DNA from: Mangrovimicrobium sediminis
GTDB taxonomy: Bacteria > Pseudomonadota > Gammaproteobacteria > Pseudomonadales > Halieaceae
Length of the DNA stretch: 64,000 nucleotides
Assembly (NCBI RefSeq): GCF_004745945.1
Contig: NZ_SRLE01000007.1
Coordinates: 124,001-188,000 of the forward strand
Direction: 5' to 3'
A program made the position numbers and the translations under genes. Positions 53,089 to 61,555 of this stretch are shown one piece after another. The first letter of the stretch is position 1. The number at the start of each line of letters is the position of its first letter. The notes beneath the pieces are model-generated. The model saw only the letters and a program-made list of their open reading frames with translations, was not told the origin of the DNA and made no database searches.

Positions 53089-54907
53089 GCGTCTCGCGCG
53101 CGGCGGGCTCCTTCAGCGACAGGCTGGCGATGGTCCAGCCGGGTTCCAGGAAACTCTCCCAGCGTTTGGAATAGGGCGCCAGCCGCCCCTTGTCGTTCCA
53201 CGCCGCCAGCAGGATGCGCTGCTGGTCGCCGTCGGCCAGGAATTGCTCGAAATCGTAGGTTTCGGACAGGCGCGTGGCCTTGATCTCCGCGCCGCGGCTG
53301 ATGTAACTGAGCAGCTTGGCCAGGCTGACGTCCTCGGCGAACAGGCGGCGGCCGGGCAGTTCCATGGAGGGTTTGGTCTTGCTGTTGCTGCGGCCATCCT
53401 CGCTGACCATGCTCACCGGCAGCATGAACACCTCGCGCCGGCCGAACTGGTGGGCGAAGTAGGTGCAGGCCAGGCGGTTGAACTCGGTATTGCGCGACAT
53501 GGCGAACAGGCGGCCGATACCGGACAGGTCGAGGGTGCGCTCGGCGTGGTTGGACATGGGGTTGCCGTAGTAGGTGCGCAGGCCCGCCATGCGCGCGTCG
53601 CGCAGGCTGTCCCAGTCGTTGTCCGCCACCACCACGGTGAAGCCGGCCTCCTTGAGCACCTTGCCCAGGGCGATGGCGAAACTGTTCACGCCGAGAATCA
53701 GGACGCCCTCCGGTGCAGGTGCGGCGACACCCAGGGCTTTGGCCAGCGGGCGCGCGGTCAGGCTCTGGATGACCACTGTGCCGGCGATCACCGTGAACGC
53801 CAGGGGCACCAGCAGTTGGGCGTCGGCCACGTCCTGCGCGAGCAGGCGCTCGGCGAACACCGCGCTGATCGCCGCGGCGACGATACCGCGCGGGCCGATC
53901 CAGCCGATCATCGCGCGCTCGCGCCAGCCAAGGCTGGAGCCGACGGTGCAGGCGGCGACCTTGAGCGGGCGGGCGACGCACTGTATGCCCAGGATCAGTA
54001 GCAGGGCCGGCCAGCCCAGGGCGCTCAACTGGTCGAACTGCAGACGCGCGGCGAGCAGGATGAACAGGGCGGAGATCAGCAGGATGCTCAGGCTCTCCTT
54101 GAAATCCAGCAGGCTGCGGATGTGGATGCCGCGGGCGTTGGCCAGCCATACGCCCATCGCAGTTACCGCCAGCAGGCCGGACTCGTGGGCGATCACGTTG
54201 GAAATGGCGAAGACCGCAAACACCACCAGCAGCGTCGCCACATTGTGCAGGAACTGCGGCACCCAGTAGCGGCGCAGCGCCCAGCCCCAGGCCCAGCCAC
54301 CGAGCAGGCCCACGGCCAGGCCGGTGCCGAGCAGGCGCAGCAGGTGCGCGAGCAGTTCGATCCAGTGGGTCGAAGTCTGGGTGGCGACCACCACCGAGAA
54401 GGTGATCACCGCGAAGATGGCGCCCAGTGGGTCCACCAGGATGCCCTCCCAGCGCAGGATGTTGGCCACCGCCCGGGTGGGCCGCACGGCCTGCAGCATG
54501 GGCATGACCACGGTGGGGCCGGTCACGGTCATGATCGCGCCGAACAGCACCGCCAGCTCCCAGTGCAGGCCGACGAGGAAATGCGCGAGCAGGGCGATCA
54601 GCAGCCAGATGATCAGCAGCCCCAGGCTGATCAGGTTACGCACCACCACGCCGTGGCCGCGGATTTCGTCAAAATTCAGGGTCAGGCTGCCCTCGAAGAT
54701 GATCACCGCCACCGCCAGCGAGATGAACGGGAACAGCAGGTCGCCGAACAGGGCGTCGGGATCGAGCACGCCGCTGACCGGCCCCATCAGCAGCCCGGAG
54801 GCGAGCAGGAAGAGGATGGCGGGGACTTTCAGGCGCCATGCGAGCCACTGTGAGACCAGCGAGAACAGGCCGATGGCGGTGAGTACGAGCAGTACGTCCT
54901 GGGACAT
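53078..54907 (-). CDS. CPA-family Na+(K+)/H+ antiporter with RCK domain
   Basis: A 609-residue protein. About 12 hydrophobic helices form a monovalent cation:proton antiporter (LASGLLMGPVSG, IIFEGSLTLN, EGILVDPLGAIFAV with the transport Asp), followed by a TrkA-N type nucleotide-binding domain (ILGVNSFAIALGKVLKEAG, VVVADND) and a soluble tail. ATG 54907 gives a good first helix; a frame extension to 54958 is unlikely. It adjusts cytoplasmic pH or cation levels and complements the Trk system at 39.9 kb. Confidence 0.9.
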   Translation of the reverse strand: MSQDVLLVLTAIGLFSLVSQWLAWRLKVPAILFLLASGLLMGPVSGVLDPDALFGDLLFPFISLAVAVIIFEGSLTLNFDEIRGHGVVVRNLISLGLLIIWLLIALLAHFLVGLHWELAVLFGAIMTVTGPTVVMPMLQAVRPTRAVANILRWEGILVDPLGAIFAVITFSVVVATQTSTHWIELLAHLLRLLGTGLAVGLLGGWAWGWALRRYWVPQFLHNVATLLVVFAVFAISNVIAHESGLLAVTAMGVWLANARGIHIRSLLDFKESLSILLISALFILLAARLQFDQLSALGWPALLLILGIQCVARPLKVAACTVGSSLGWRERAMIGWIGPRGIVAAAISAVFAERLLAQDVADAQLLVPLAFTVIAGTVVIQSLTARPLAKALGVAAPAPEGVLILGVNSFAIALGKVLKEAGFTVVVADNDWDSLRDARMAGLRTYYGNPMSNHAERTLDLSGIGRLFAMSRNTEFNRLACTYFAHQFGRREVFMLPVSMVSEDGRSNSKTKPSMELPGRRLFAEDVSLAKLLSYISRGAEIKATRLSETYDFEQFLADGDQQRILLAAWNDKGRLAPYSKRWESFLEPGWTIASLSLKEPAARETLNR

Positions 54908-55316
54908 GCAGGGGAAGATCCTGAAGCGGCGGGAAACCCTGCATGTTACGCGAGGCACAGGCGCGGTAGAAGTGGCGGATCCGGGGGGTGTCGGGGACGC
55001 GGACCCTGGGGCTGGCCGTGCGCCGCGTCGGCCGCCGTGCGCCGGATGGACGCAAGCGGTGCACGCGATAGCACCGAAAGCGGGCGCCGGCGGCAGGGGA
55101 CGGGCGAGGGCGGCGTGACCCGATTCACAAAAACATCAATTAAAACAGTGAGCTGGAATTTTCTGGCAAGTCTTTTGCTTCGCGTAGGGCAGGCGTCGCA
55201 TTTGCAGGGTCTGGAGCAACCGCAGGTTCGGGTTGCCGCGCGGCGCCGGTGGAGCAGCCCCCCGGGGCGCTCCGTGAGTATGGCGGTTACTCAGGGAGTA
55301 AGATTTATGGACACGT
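54908..55316. other. Intergenic region, mostly without recognisable features
   Basis: Between the antiporter start and the VanZ-like stop I see no conserved gene. The AT-rich stretch at 55130-55165 may hold a promoter. From 55307 a 27-codon plus-strand frame (to 55390) has a good ribosome site, GGGAGTAAG, and a hydrophobic LLAGC lipobox-like sequence, but it is antisense to the VanZ-like gene and very short, so I do not call it a gene. Confidence 0.4.
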
Positions 55317-55754
55317 TCAATCGTTTGTTCCTGCTTGGTCTCCTGGCCGGTTGCATGCTTGTAGGGACCCTTTCCCACGCGACGCCCTGAAGCCGGCGAG
55401 CAATGCCCGCGCACTGAACACCAGCAGCATGCCGGCGCACAACCCGAACAGGTTGGCGCGCAGGTCCAGCAGGGAGAAAGTGCGGCCCGGAACATATTGC
55501 TGGGACCATTCCAGCAGTCCCCCGAACACCCCGATGGCGAGGCAGCCCCACAGGTAGTGGCGCGGCCGTTGCAGGACGATGGCCGCCAGTAGCGCAAAGG
55601 TCAGGTAGGTGGCGAAATGCGCGGTCTTGTCGATGCCGTTGAGTTCTTGCCCGATTGCCGGTTCCAGTGACAACCAGGCCACCAGCGCCGCATAGCCGAC
55701 CACTATCAGCCAGTGCAGGCGCCGCGCGCGCAGACGGGACAGGAAGCTGGGCAT
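55317..55754 (-). CDS. VanZ-like membrane protein
   Basis: A 145-residue protein with four hydrophobic helices and the VanZ features SLEPAIGQELNGIDKTAHFATYLTFALL (with the conserved D-K-xxH) and GGLLEWSQQYVPGRTFSLLDLRANLFG. VanZ-like proteins are common, mostly of unknown function; VanZ itself lowers teicoplanin sensitivity. Basic, polar C-terminal tail of about 35 residues is not part of the family core. Confidence 0.88.
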   Translation of the reverse strand: MPSFLSRLRARRLHWLIVVGYAALVAWLSLEPAIGQELNGIDKTAHFATYLTFALLAAIVLQRPRHYLWGCLAIGVFGGLLEWSQQYVPGRTFSLLDLRANLFGLCAGMLLVFSARALLAGFRASRGKGSLQACNRPGDQAGTND

Positions 55755-55781
55755 GGGTGTGTCGGGTACCGCGCGGGCCTC

Positions 55782-56072
55782 CTACAGGCCGTGCAGCAGC
55801 AGGCCGCGGTAGTCCGCCGCGCGCAGGCGGTGCTCGCGGGCGGCCTGGTAGGACGGGCTGTAGTACCAGGCTTTGGCGTCCTCCTCGGAGGCGAACTCTA
55901 GCAGCACCACGCCGTCCGGCGCCTCACCCTCCACCGCCTCGGTTTCGCCGTACACCACCAGTGGCCTGAACGAGAAGTCCGCCGCGGCTTCACTGGCCAA
56001 CTGTGTGTATTTTTCCAGCTCCGCGGGATCGCGCACGGCGCTTTCGCGGATGAAGAGCATATAGACGGCCAC
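55782..56072 (-). CDS. DUF1330-family protein
   Basis: A 96-residue single-domain protein of the dimeric alpha/beta-barrel DUF1330 family: AVYMLFIRE opening strand, FRPLVVYGETEAVEGEAPDGVVLLEF, then SEEDAKAWYYSPSYQAAREHR. The start is taken as GTG 56072 with GAGG upstream because homologues begin at this strand; the frame open to 56243 is not supported. Biochemical function is unknown for the family. Confidence 0.85.
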   Translation of the reverse strand: MAVYMLFIRESAVRDPAELEKYTQLASEAAADFSFRPLVVYGETEAVEGEAPDGVVLLEFASEEDAKAWYYSPSYQAAREHRLRAADYRGLLLHGL

Positions 56073-56268
56073 GTGGAGAACCTCGCAGCGCCGCCGCGGA
56101 ACTCGCCGCACGGCGTGTGGTGGAATCGGAGTTGCCGGCGCTTGCGCCGGACGCCCGAAGCGTATCAGAGGGTGTCGGGTGCGGCAATCGCGGCACGGCT
56201 GGCCGCTGTCGGGGAAGGGCGCGCGACCCCCAAGGAGAGACAACGGGGCCGCGCGGAGGTGTCGCGCA

Positions 56269-56409
56269 TCAGACCAGGAAACCGCTCAGTCCAATGACCG
56301 CAACAACACACAGGGTAATCATCGCCAGTTCGAAACTGCTGGCCCCGCGGGAGGGTTCTTGGCGTCCCTTGACGAGGTACTGGTCTGTTTTTTTGGGGTT
56401 CAAGAGCAT
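56269..56409 (-). CDS. Small single-pass membrane protein (46 residues)
   Basis: A minus-strand frame from ATG 56409 to TGA ending 56269. Residues 1-24 are polar and basic (MLLNPKKTDQYLVKGRQEPS), followed by one hydrophobic helix at about 27-46 (ELAMITLCVVAVIGLSGFLV) that runs to the C-terminus. A GGGA lies 7 nt upstream of the start. Such short proteins with a C-terminal helix often act as partners of larger membrane or transport complexes. No homologue is recognised. It lies in an otherwise empty 565-nt gap, which raises the chance that it is real. Confidence 0.45.
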   Translation of the reverse strand: MLLNPKKTDQYLVKGRQEPSRGASSFELAMITLCVVAVIGLSGFLV

Positions 56410-56637
56410 GGTCACGTCCCGTTATCGTGGGCTGTCTGGGGCCAGTGTATGAGCGCGGGCGGTGAATACCAGCGCCGCATTGCGGAAGTGTGATCCAGGT
56501 CCGCAGCGCGGCGTGAACTGTGAGCCAGGTCGCTGTTGCCGGGGTTTGCGCCGGTCCCTCGCGGGGGTTGCGGTATACTGGATTGGCCGTGCCACCCGGG
56601 CGCGGCGCCGGTTGCGTCAATGTCGCGGAGGCCATGA

Positions 56638-57174
56638 ATGAAACCATTGCTGGGTGTGATTGCGCTGCTGCCGTGCCTGGCACTGGCGCAGACGGCGGGG
56701 ACGCAGACCGTGTACCGCAGTGTCGGCGCCGACGGCGTGGTGACTTTCACCGACCGCCCGCCCGCCGATGACGTATCCGCGCAGGCCATGCAGATCGATG
56801 TACCACCGGCGCACTCGCCGCAGGATTACCAGCAGCGCCTGGACGACATGCGCGAGACCACCGACCGCATGGCTGCGGATCGCCGCGAGCGTGAGTTGCA
56901 CCGGGCGCAGTTGCGCGAGATCGCCTCCCGCGAGGCGGCGCCCGCGCCCACCGCGCAACCGCAGGTTATCGACTACGGCATCACCAGCAGCACATGGTAC
57001 GCGCCCGGCTACGGCTATTACCCGCCCGGCGCGCGGCCCTGGCGTCCCGGTCACGGCCACCGGCCCCACCCCAAACCCTATCCGGGCGCAGTGGTGCCAC
57101 CGCTGGACCTCGACGCCTGGTCCGCCAGCCACAACTCGCAGCTGATGCGGCCCATGCTGCCGCGCCATCACTAG
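56638..57174 (+). CDS. Exported DUF4124-domain protein
   Basis: A 178-residue protein with a short signal peptide (PLLGVIALLPCLALA) and a DUF4124 domain (QTVYRSVGADGVVTFTDRPP) near the N-terminus. A coiled region rich in Arg/Glu follows (QQRLDDMRETTDRMAADRRERELHRAQLREI), then a Pro/Tyr/Gly/His-rich tail (YGYYPPGARPWRPGHGHRPHPKPYPG). DUF4124 proteins are periplasmic and of unknown role. ATG 56638. Confidence 0.85.
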   Translation: MKPLLGVIALLPCLALAQTAGTQTVYRSVGADGVVTFTDRPPADDVSAQAMQIDVPPAHSPQDYQQRLDDMRETTDRMAADRRERELHRAQLREIASREAAPAPTAQPQVIDYGITSSTWYAPGYGYYPPGARPWRPGHGHRPHPKPYPGAVVPPLDLDAWSASHNSQLMRPMLPRHH

Positions 57175-57180
57175 GGGCGT

Positions 57181-57209
57181 TTGCCTCCATAGCAGCGATC
57201 GACTAGAAT
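57181..57209 (+). promoter_or_regulatory. Promoter of the thiamine-uptake operon
   Basis: TTGCCT (57181-57186) and TAGAAT (57204-57209) are separated by exactly 17 nt and would start transcription near 57216, immediately before the TPP riboswitch. It begins 7 nt after the stop of the DUF4124 gene. Confidence 0.65.
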
Positions 57210-57216
57210 CCGCTGC

Positions 57217-57300
57217 GTCCTAAGGGGTGGCCTGCCGGCCTGAGATGTCGTTCACGACGAACCCTTTGAACCTGATCCGGATAACACCGGCGTAGGGATA
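57217..57300 (+). promoter_or_regulatory. TPP (THI-box) riboswitch
   Basis: The leader carries the conserved thi-box parts: AGGGGTG near 57223-57229, CCTGAGATG (57239-57247), and AACCCTTTGAACCTGATCC then GGATAACACCGGCGTAGGGA (57260-57298). The two conserved halves that bind the pyrimidine and the pyrophosphate of thiamine pyrophosphate are both present. It precedes a TonB receptor and a PnuC-type permease, so thiamine import is repressed when TPP is abundant. The regulatory expression platform lies between 57300 and the ATG at 57387. Confidence 0.95.
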
Positions 57301-57386
57301 GGTTTCGGAACACCGGCCGCTGCGGCCGCCTCCAGCTCTCCATCGCTGTCCGGGTCTTCTTTGACTGTTTTACTCAAGGAGACCAG

Positions 57387-59558
57387 ATGTCCACGTTTTC
57401 ACGTTTTACGTTTTCCCTCGCCGGTCTCGGCGTGTTGCCCGCTGTCGCCATCGCCCAGGCGCAAGCCCCGACGCAGGTCGAGCCGGACCGGGTCGAGGAA
57501 GTCATAGTCACCGCCGATTTTCGCGCCGCGGACCTCATGCGTGCGCCCGCCAGTATCAGCGTTCTCGGTGAACTGGAGATGGCCGAGCGCGGCGCGCGGC
57601 ACCTCGAGGATGTGCTCAGCGCCGCGCCCAACGTCAGCTGGTCGGCGGGCGCCTCGCGCAGCCGCTTCCTGCAGGTGCGCGGTGTCGGCGATCTCGAGCA
57701 GTACGCCGAACCCAAGTACTACCCCTCGGTGGGCGTGGTGGTCGACGACCTGGAACTGGGCTCCGCCGCCAGCGCCGGCATGCTGTTCGACGCCGCCCAG
57801 GTCGAGGTGCTGCGCGGCCCGCAGGGCACCCGTTACGGCGCCGCCGCCCATGCCGGCATGGTGCGTATCGAGACCAACGCGCCGGGCGATGACTTCGAGG
57901 CGCAACTGCACGGCGGCGTCGGCAATTACGGCAGCTACCACGCTGGCCTGGTGCTCAGCGGTCCCCTCGGCCCGACCCTGGGTGCGCGCCTGGCGGTGCA
58001 GCAGAACACCGGTGACGGTTACGTCGACAACGCCTTCAGCGGCGAGGACGATACCGCGGGCTACGACGAATTCACCGGCCGCGCCCGCCTGCGCTGGCAG
58101 CCCACCGACAACGCCAGTTACGAACTGTCCGGCCTGCGCTTCGACAGCGACAATGGCTACGACGCCTTCACCCTGGACAACAGCCGCACCAGCTGGGCCG
58201 ACCAGCCGGGCAGCGACGCCCAGGAAATCGATGCCGTCACCGCGCGTGGCGATTGGCTGCTGGGTGGTGGTCGCAGCCTGCAGGCCATCGCCAGCTGGTT
58301 GGACGGGGACCAGCTGTACGCCTACGACGCCGACTGGGTCTCCCCGCCGGTGTGTGAGCTGGCCACCTGTTCCTACGGCTTCGATACTGCCCAGGAGCGC
58401 TTCGACCGCGGCCGCGAGCAGGGCACGCTCGAGCTGCGCCTGTTGGGCGGCGCGGACACCCTCGGCGCGGGCGACCTGCGCTACGTTATCGGCCTCTACG
58501 CCAATCACAACGACGAGACCCTCGACTACGCCTATCCCAGCGCCTGGTACGGCCTGTACGAAAGCAGCTCGGGCTACGACACCGAGCGCTACGCCGTCTA
58601 CGGCCAGCTGGAATACGGCTTCAGCGAGCGTCTCAGCCTGAAGGCCGGGCTGCGCCTGGAGCGTTTCAGCGACGACTACGCGGACAGCAACGGTGTCGCC
58701 ACTGACAGCGACGACGACCTGCTGGATGCCGAAATCAGCCTGCAATATGAGTTCGACGACAACACGTTCCTGTACGCTACCACCGCACTGGCCAGCAAGC
58801 CTGGCAGTGTCAACGTGGCCGCCAGCTCCCAGTTCGACTTCATGAGTCCGGGGTTCCAGGACTTCATGCAGGACAAGCTGCGCTTCGACAGTGAGCAACT
58901 GGTCAATTACGAGATCGGCCTGAAGACGCGGCAGTGGAACGGCCGCCTCGACCTGCGCACGGCGCTGTTTTATGTGACCCGCGACAACGCTCAGCTGGAA
59001 AACTGGATGTGGGACGCCGACGCCGGCCTGTGGGTGGGTTACCTGGACAGCGGCTCGGACGCCGAGAACTACGGCCTGGAACTGGAGGGCAGCCTGGCGC
59101 TGACGCAGCAGTTGGAGGTCTACGGCAGCCTCGGCCTGCTGGAAACCGAGGTGGACACCATCACCACCTTCGACCTCGACCGCAACGCGTTCGTCACCAA
59201 GGACGGCCGCGACCAGGCCAAGTCGCCGGCCTACCAGTACAACCTCGGCCTGCGCGCCGCGCTGCCGCTGGGCCTCACTGCCTCGCTGGAAGTGGAGGGG
59301 CGCGACGACAGCTACTTCGGCTACTACCACGACGGCCAGCTCGAGGGCTACGACCTGGTCAACGCCAGCCTCGGCTGGTCCGGTCGCTCCCTGCGCGTGA
59401 CCCTGTGGGGCCGCAACCTGGGCGACGAGGACTACGCGGTGCACGGCCTGTATTTCGGCGCCGACCCGCGCGACGATTTCGGTGCCTGGTCCAACCAGTC
59501 CTACTACCAACTCGGCGCGCCGCGTACCTACGGCGTCGACCTGGTGTGGACCCTGTGA
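57387..59558 (+). CDS. TonB-dependent receptor for thiamine (riboswitch-controlled)
   Basis: A 723-residue outer-membrane receptor with signal peptide, TonB box VEEVIVTADFR, plug with VLRGPQGTRYGAAAHAGMV, and a beta-barrel ending VDLVWTL. ATG 57387 follows AAGGAGACC. Control by a TPP riboswitch and the PnuC-like gene 10 nt downstream make thiamine or thiamine-phosphate the likely ligand, as for the known OMR-PnuT pairs. The barrel has no family-specific residues that I can use to confirm it. Confidence 0.92.
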   Translation: MSTFSRFTFSLAGLGVLPAVAIAQAQAPTQVEPDRVEEVIVTADFRAADLMRAPASISVLGELEMAERGARHLEDVLSAAPNVSWSAGASRSRFLQVRGVGDLEQYAEPKYYPSVGVVVDDLELGSAASAGMLFDAAQVEVLRGPQGTRYGAAAHAGMVRIETNAPGDDFEAQLHGGVGNYGSYHAGLVLSGPLGPTLGARLAVQQNTGDGYVDNAFSGEDDTAGYDEFTGRARLRWQPTDNASYELSGLRFDSDNGYDAFTLDNSRTSWADQPGSDAQEIDAVTARGDWLLGGGRSLQAIASWLDGDQLYAYDADWVSPPVCELATCSYGFDTAQERFDRGREQGTLELRLLGGADTLGAGDLRYVIGLYANHNDETLDYAYPSAWYGLYESSSGYDTERYAVYGQLEYGFSERLSLKAGLRLERFSDDYADSNGVATDSDDDLLDAEISLQYEFDDNTFLYATTALASKPGSVNVAASSQFDFMSPGFQDFMQDKLRFDSEQLVNYEIGLKTRQWNGRLDLRTALFYVTRDNAQLENWMWDADAGLWVGYLDSGSDAENYGLELEGSLALTQQLEVYGSLGLLETEVDTITTFDLDRNAFVTKDGRDQAKSPAYQYNLGLRAALPLGLTASLEVEGRDDSYFGYYHDGQLEGYDLVNASLGWSGRSLRVTLWGRNLGDEDYAVHGLYFGADPRDDFGAWSNQSYYQLGAPRTYGVDLVWTL

Positions 59559-59568
59559 GGTAGCGCGC

Positions 59569-60153
59569 GTGACACCGGATACGCTGGTCGAGATCGCCGC
59601 CACCGCCTGCGGGCTGGCCTATATCGTGTTCATCATTCGCGAGAACATCATCTGCTGGCCCTTCGGCATCGTCGGCTCGTTGCTGTCCGTCTACCTGATG
59701 CTGGAGAACCGCCTCTACTCGGAGGCGATTCTCTACGTGTTCTACGTACTCATGGGTGTCTGGGGCTGGGTGCACTGGGCGCGGCGGGAGGCGCAGGCGG
59801 ACAATCCCGTGCAGCGCTACGCGGCGCGCTATCACCTGGTCCTGGTGCTGGGGTGCAGCCTCGCCACGCTGGCCCTCGGCGGCCTGTTCAGCACCTACAC
59901 CGATGCCGCGCGGCCCTACATCGATGCCGCCACCACTGTGTTCAGCTTTGCCGCGACCTGGCTGGAGATCAAAAAGGTGCTGGAGACCTGGGTGTACTGG
60001 ATCGTGCTCAACGCGGCGTCGGTCTGGCTGTACGCGGACCGCTCGCTGGACATCTACGCCGGCCTGATCTGGGTGTACACCATTCTCTCGGTCTGGGGGT
60101 TGGTGCAGTGGACCCTCAGTTACCGCGCCCGGGCGCTGCCCGGCGACAGCTGA
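59569..60153 (+). CDS. pnuT: PnuC-family vitamin permease, thiamine type
   Basis: A 194-residue inner-membrane protein with seven predicted helices and PnuC-family motifs WPFGIVGSLLSVYLM, YVFYVLMGVWGWVHW and YWIVLNAASVWLYADRSLDIYAGLIWVY. Members import nicotinamide riboside (PnuC), riboflavin (PnuX) or thiamine (PnuT) by facilitated diffusion. The TPP riboswitch upstream and co-transcription with a TonB receptor assign it to thiamine. GTG 59569, 10 nt after the receptor stop, follows TGAGGT. A thiamine kinase is not in the window. Confidence 0.9.
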   Translation: MTPDTLVEIAATACGLAYIVFIIRENIICWPFGIVGSLLSVYLMLENRLYSEAILYVFYVLMGVWGWVHWARREAQADNPVQRYAARYHLVLVLGCSLATLALGGLFSTYTDAARPYIDAATTVFSFAATWLEIKKVLETWVYWIVLNAASVWLYADRSLDIYAGLIWVYTILSVWGLVQWTLSYRARALPGDS

Positions 60154-60160
60154 GGCCGGG

Positions 60161-61456
60161 TCATCCGGTGGCGCGGGCGGCTGCCTCGCCGCGCCGTTCG
60201 TTGACCGTCAACAGCAGCAGTAGTCCCGCCACGAAGAAGGCCAGCGTGCACAGCAGCGCCAGCCGGTGGTTGTCCCCCCACAGGTGGTTGATCAGGCCGT
60301 AGCTCAGCGGGCCGACGATGGCCGCGGCGCGGTTCGCGAAGCCCCACAGGCCGAAGATCTCCGCATTGCGCTCCGCCGGCGTGAGGTTGGCGATCAGCGC
60401 CCGGCCGCCGGCCTGGGTCGCGCCCATGGCCAGGCCGATCAGGTTGCCGCTGAGCCACAGGTGGGCGGGTTCGCTGGCCACCAGCGCGGCGAGTATCGCC
60501 GCCACCCACACCAGCAGCGCTGCGCTCAGTGTGGGTATGGAGCCGAAGCGATCCTGCAGGTGACCGAAGCCCAGCGCGCCCGCCGCAGCGGTGAGGTTGA
60601 CCACCATGATCAGCACGATGAGCTGCTGGCTGTCGAAGCCGAACACCTCCTGGGCATAGATAGCGGCGACCACCACCACAGTCGCCACGCCCGCCTGGAA
60701 CAGGGTCAGGCAGAGCAGGAAGCGGAACAGGTCGGGCAGCTCCCCGGCGCGGCGCAGGGTGTGTGCGACCTGGCTGAAGCCCGCGTGCAGCCAGCTGTAG
60801 CCTGGCGGCAGCGGGCGCGGCGTGGCGCGCTCGCGCAACCAGATGAAGGTCGGGGCGGCGGTGCAGGCGTAGATCAGGGCGGTGATCAACAGGGTCGCGG
60901 GCACGTACTGCGCGGCGCTCATGCCGGCGCCGCTGGCGTAGTTGATCCAGGCCAGGCACAGCCCCAGGGTGAGCAGGCCACCGAAGTAACCCAGTCCCCA
61001 GCCGTAGCCGGAGATGCGCCCGGCGCGCTCTTCGCTGGCGATCTCCGGCAGGAAGGCGGCGATCAGGTTTTCGCCGAAAGAGAACGCGGTGGCGGAGAGG
61101 ATCACCAGCGCCATGGCCAGCGTCACCTCGCCGGGTCCGGCCAGGGCGAGCAGGGCGGTGCCGAGAATGCAGACCGCCGAGGCGACCAGCAGGAAGCGTT
61201 TTTTGCGCGCCCGGTAGTCGGCCAGGGCGCCGACCACAGGCCCGGCCAGCAGCACGATGAAGTTGGACGCACCGATCGCCAGCGTCCACAGCAGGGTGGC
61301 GAGCCCGGGCGAGGTATCGTTGCCGCCGCTGGCGATGACGCCGACGAAGTAGGCACTGTAGATCGTGGTCAGCACCACGGTGGTGTAGCCGGAGTTGGCG
61401 AAGTCGTAGAACGCCCAGGCGAGGATCTCGCGGCGGCCCGCGGGCGGCAGGCTCAC
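60161..61456 (-). CDS. MFS transporter, UMF1/Atg22-like
   Basis: A 431-residue transporter with about 12 helices. WAFYDFANSGYTTVVLTTIYSAYF is the N-terminal signature of the UMF1 (Atg22-like) family, and GLAMGATQAGGRALIANLTP is the corresponding loop in the second half. Substrate is unknown; eukaryotic Atg22 exports amino acids from vacuoles. Start set at GTG 61456 because homologues begin just before the first helix; the frame continues to 61576 antisense to the next promoter. It is convergent with the thiamine operon. Confidence 0.88.
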   Translation of the reverse strand: MSLPPAGRREILAWAFYDFANSGYTTVVLTTIYSAYFVGVIASGGNDTSPGLATLLWTLAIGASNFIVLLAGPVVGALADYRARKKRFLLVASAVCILGTALLALAGPGEVTLAMALVILSATAFSFGENLIAAFLPEIASEERAGRISGYGWGLGYFGGLLTLGLCLAWINYASGAGMSAAQYVPATLLITALIYACTAAPTFIWLRERATPRPLPPGYSWLHAGFSQVAHTLRRAGELPDLFRFLLCLTLFQAGVATVVVVAAIYAQEVFGFDSQQLIVLIMVVNLTAAAGALGFGHLQDRFGSIPTLSAALLVWVAAILAALVASEPAHLWLSGNLIGLAMGATQAGGRALIANLTPAERNAEIFGLWGFANRAAAIVGPLSYGLINHLWGDNHRLALLCTLAFFVAGLLLLLTVNERRGEAAARATG

Positions 61457-61555
61457 GCGGTGCCGCTCGCGGCGGCTTTCCCCGCGGCGGCGCGGGGCGC
61501 TACCATGGCCGGGCCTGGCGTCAACGCGTAACAGTCCCGGAGGGAATCGCGCCGC

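Noticed and set aside
53078-54958. Start of the antiporter at 54958
   Set aside because: The extra 17 residues are basic and not hydrophobic; ATG 54907 gives the expected N-terminal helix.
55307-55390. A 27-codon plus-strand frame with lipobox-like LLAGC and a good ribosome site
   Set aside because: It lies antisense within the VanZ-like gene and is too short to support without expression data.
56165-56683. A 172-codon minus-strand frame in the 56 kb gap
   Set aside because: Its translation is Pro/Arg/Thr-rich and featureless and it overlaps the DUF4124 start and the better small membrane frame.
57399-59603. A 734-codon minus-strand frame opposite the thiamine receptor
   Set aside because: Antisense shadow: no motif, while the plus strand is riboswitch-controlled with a full receptor architecture.
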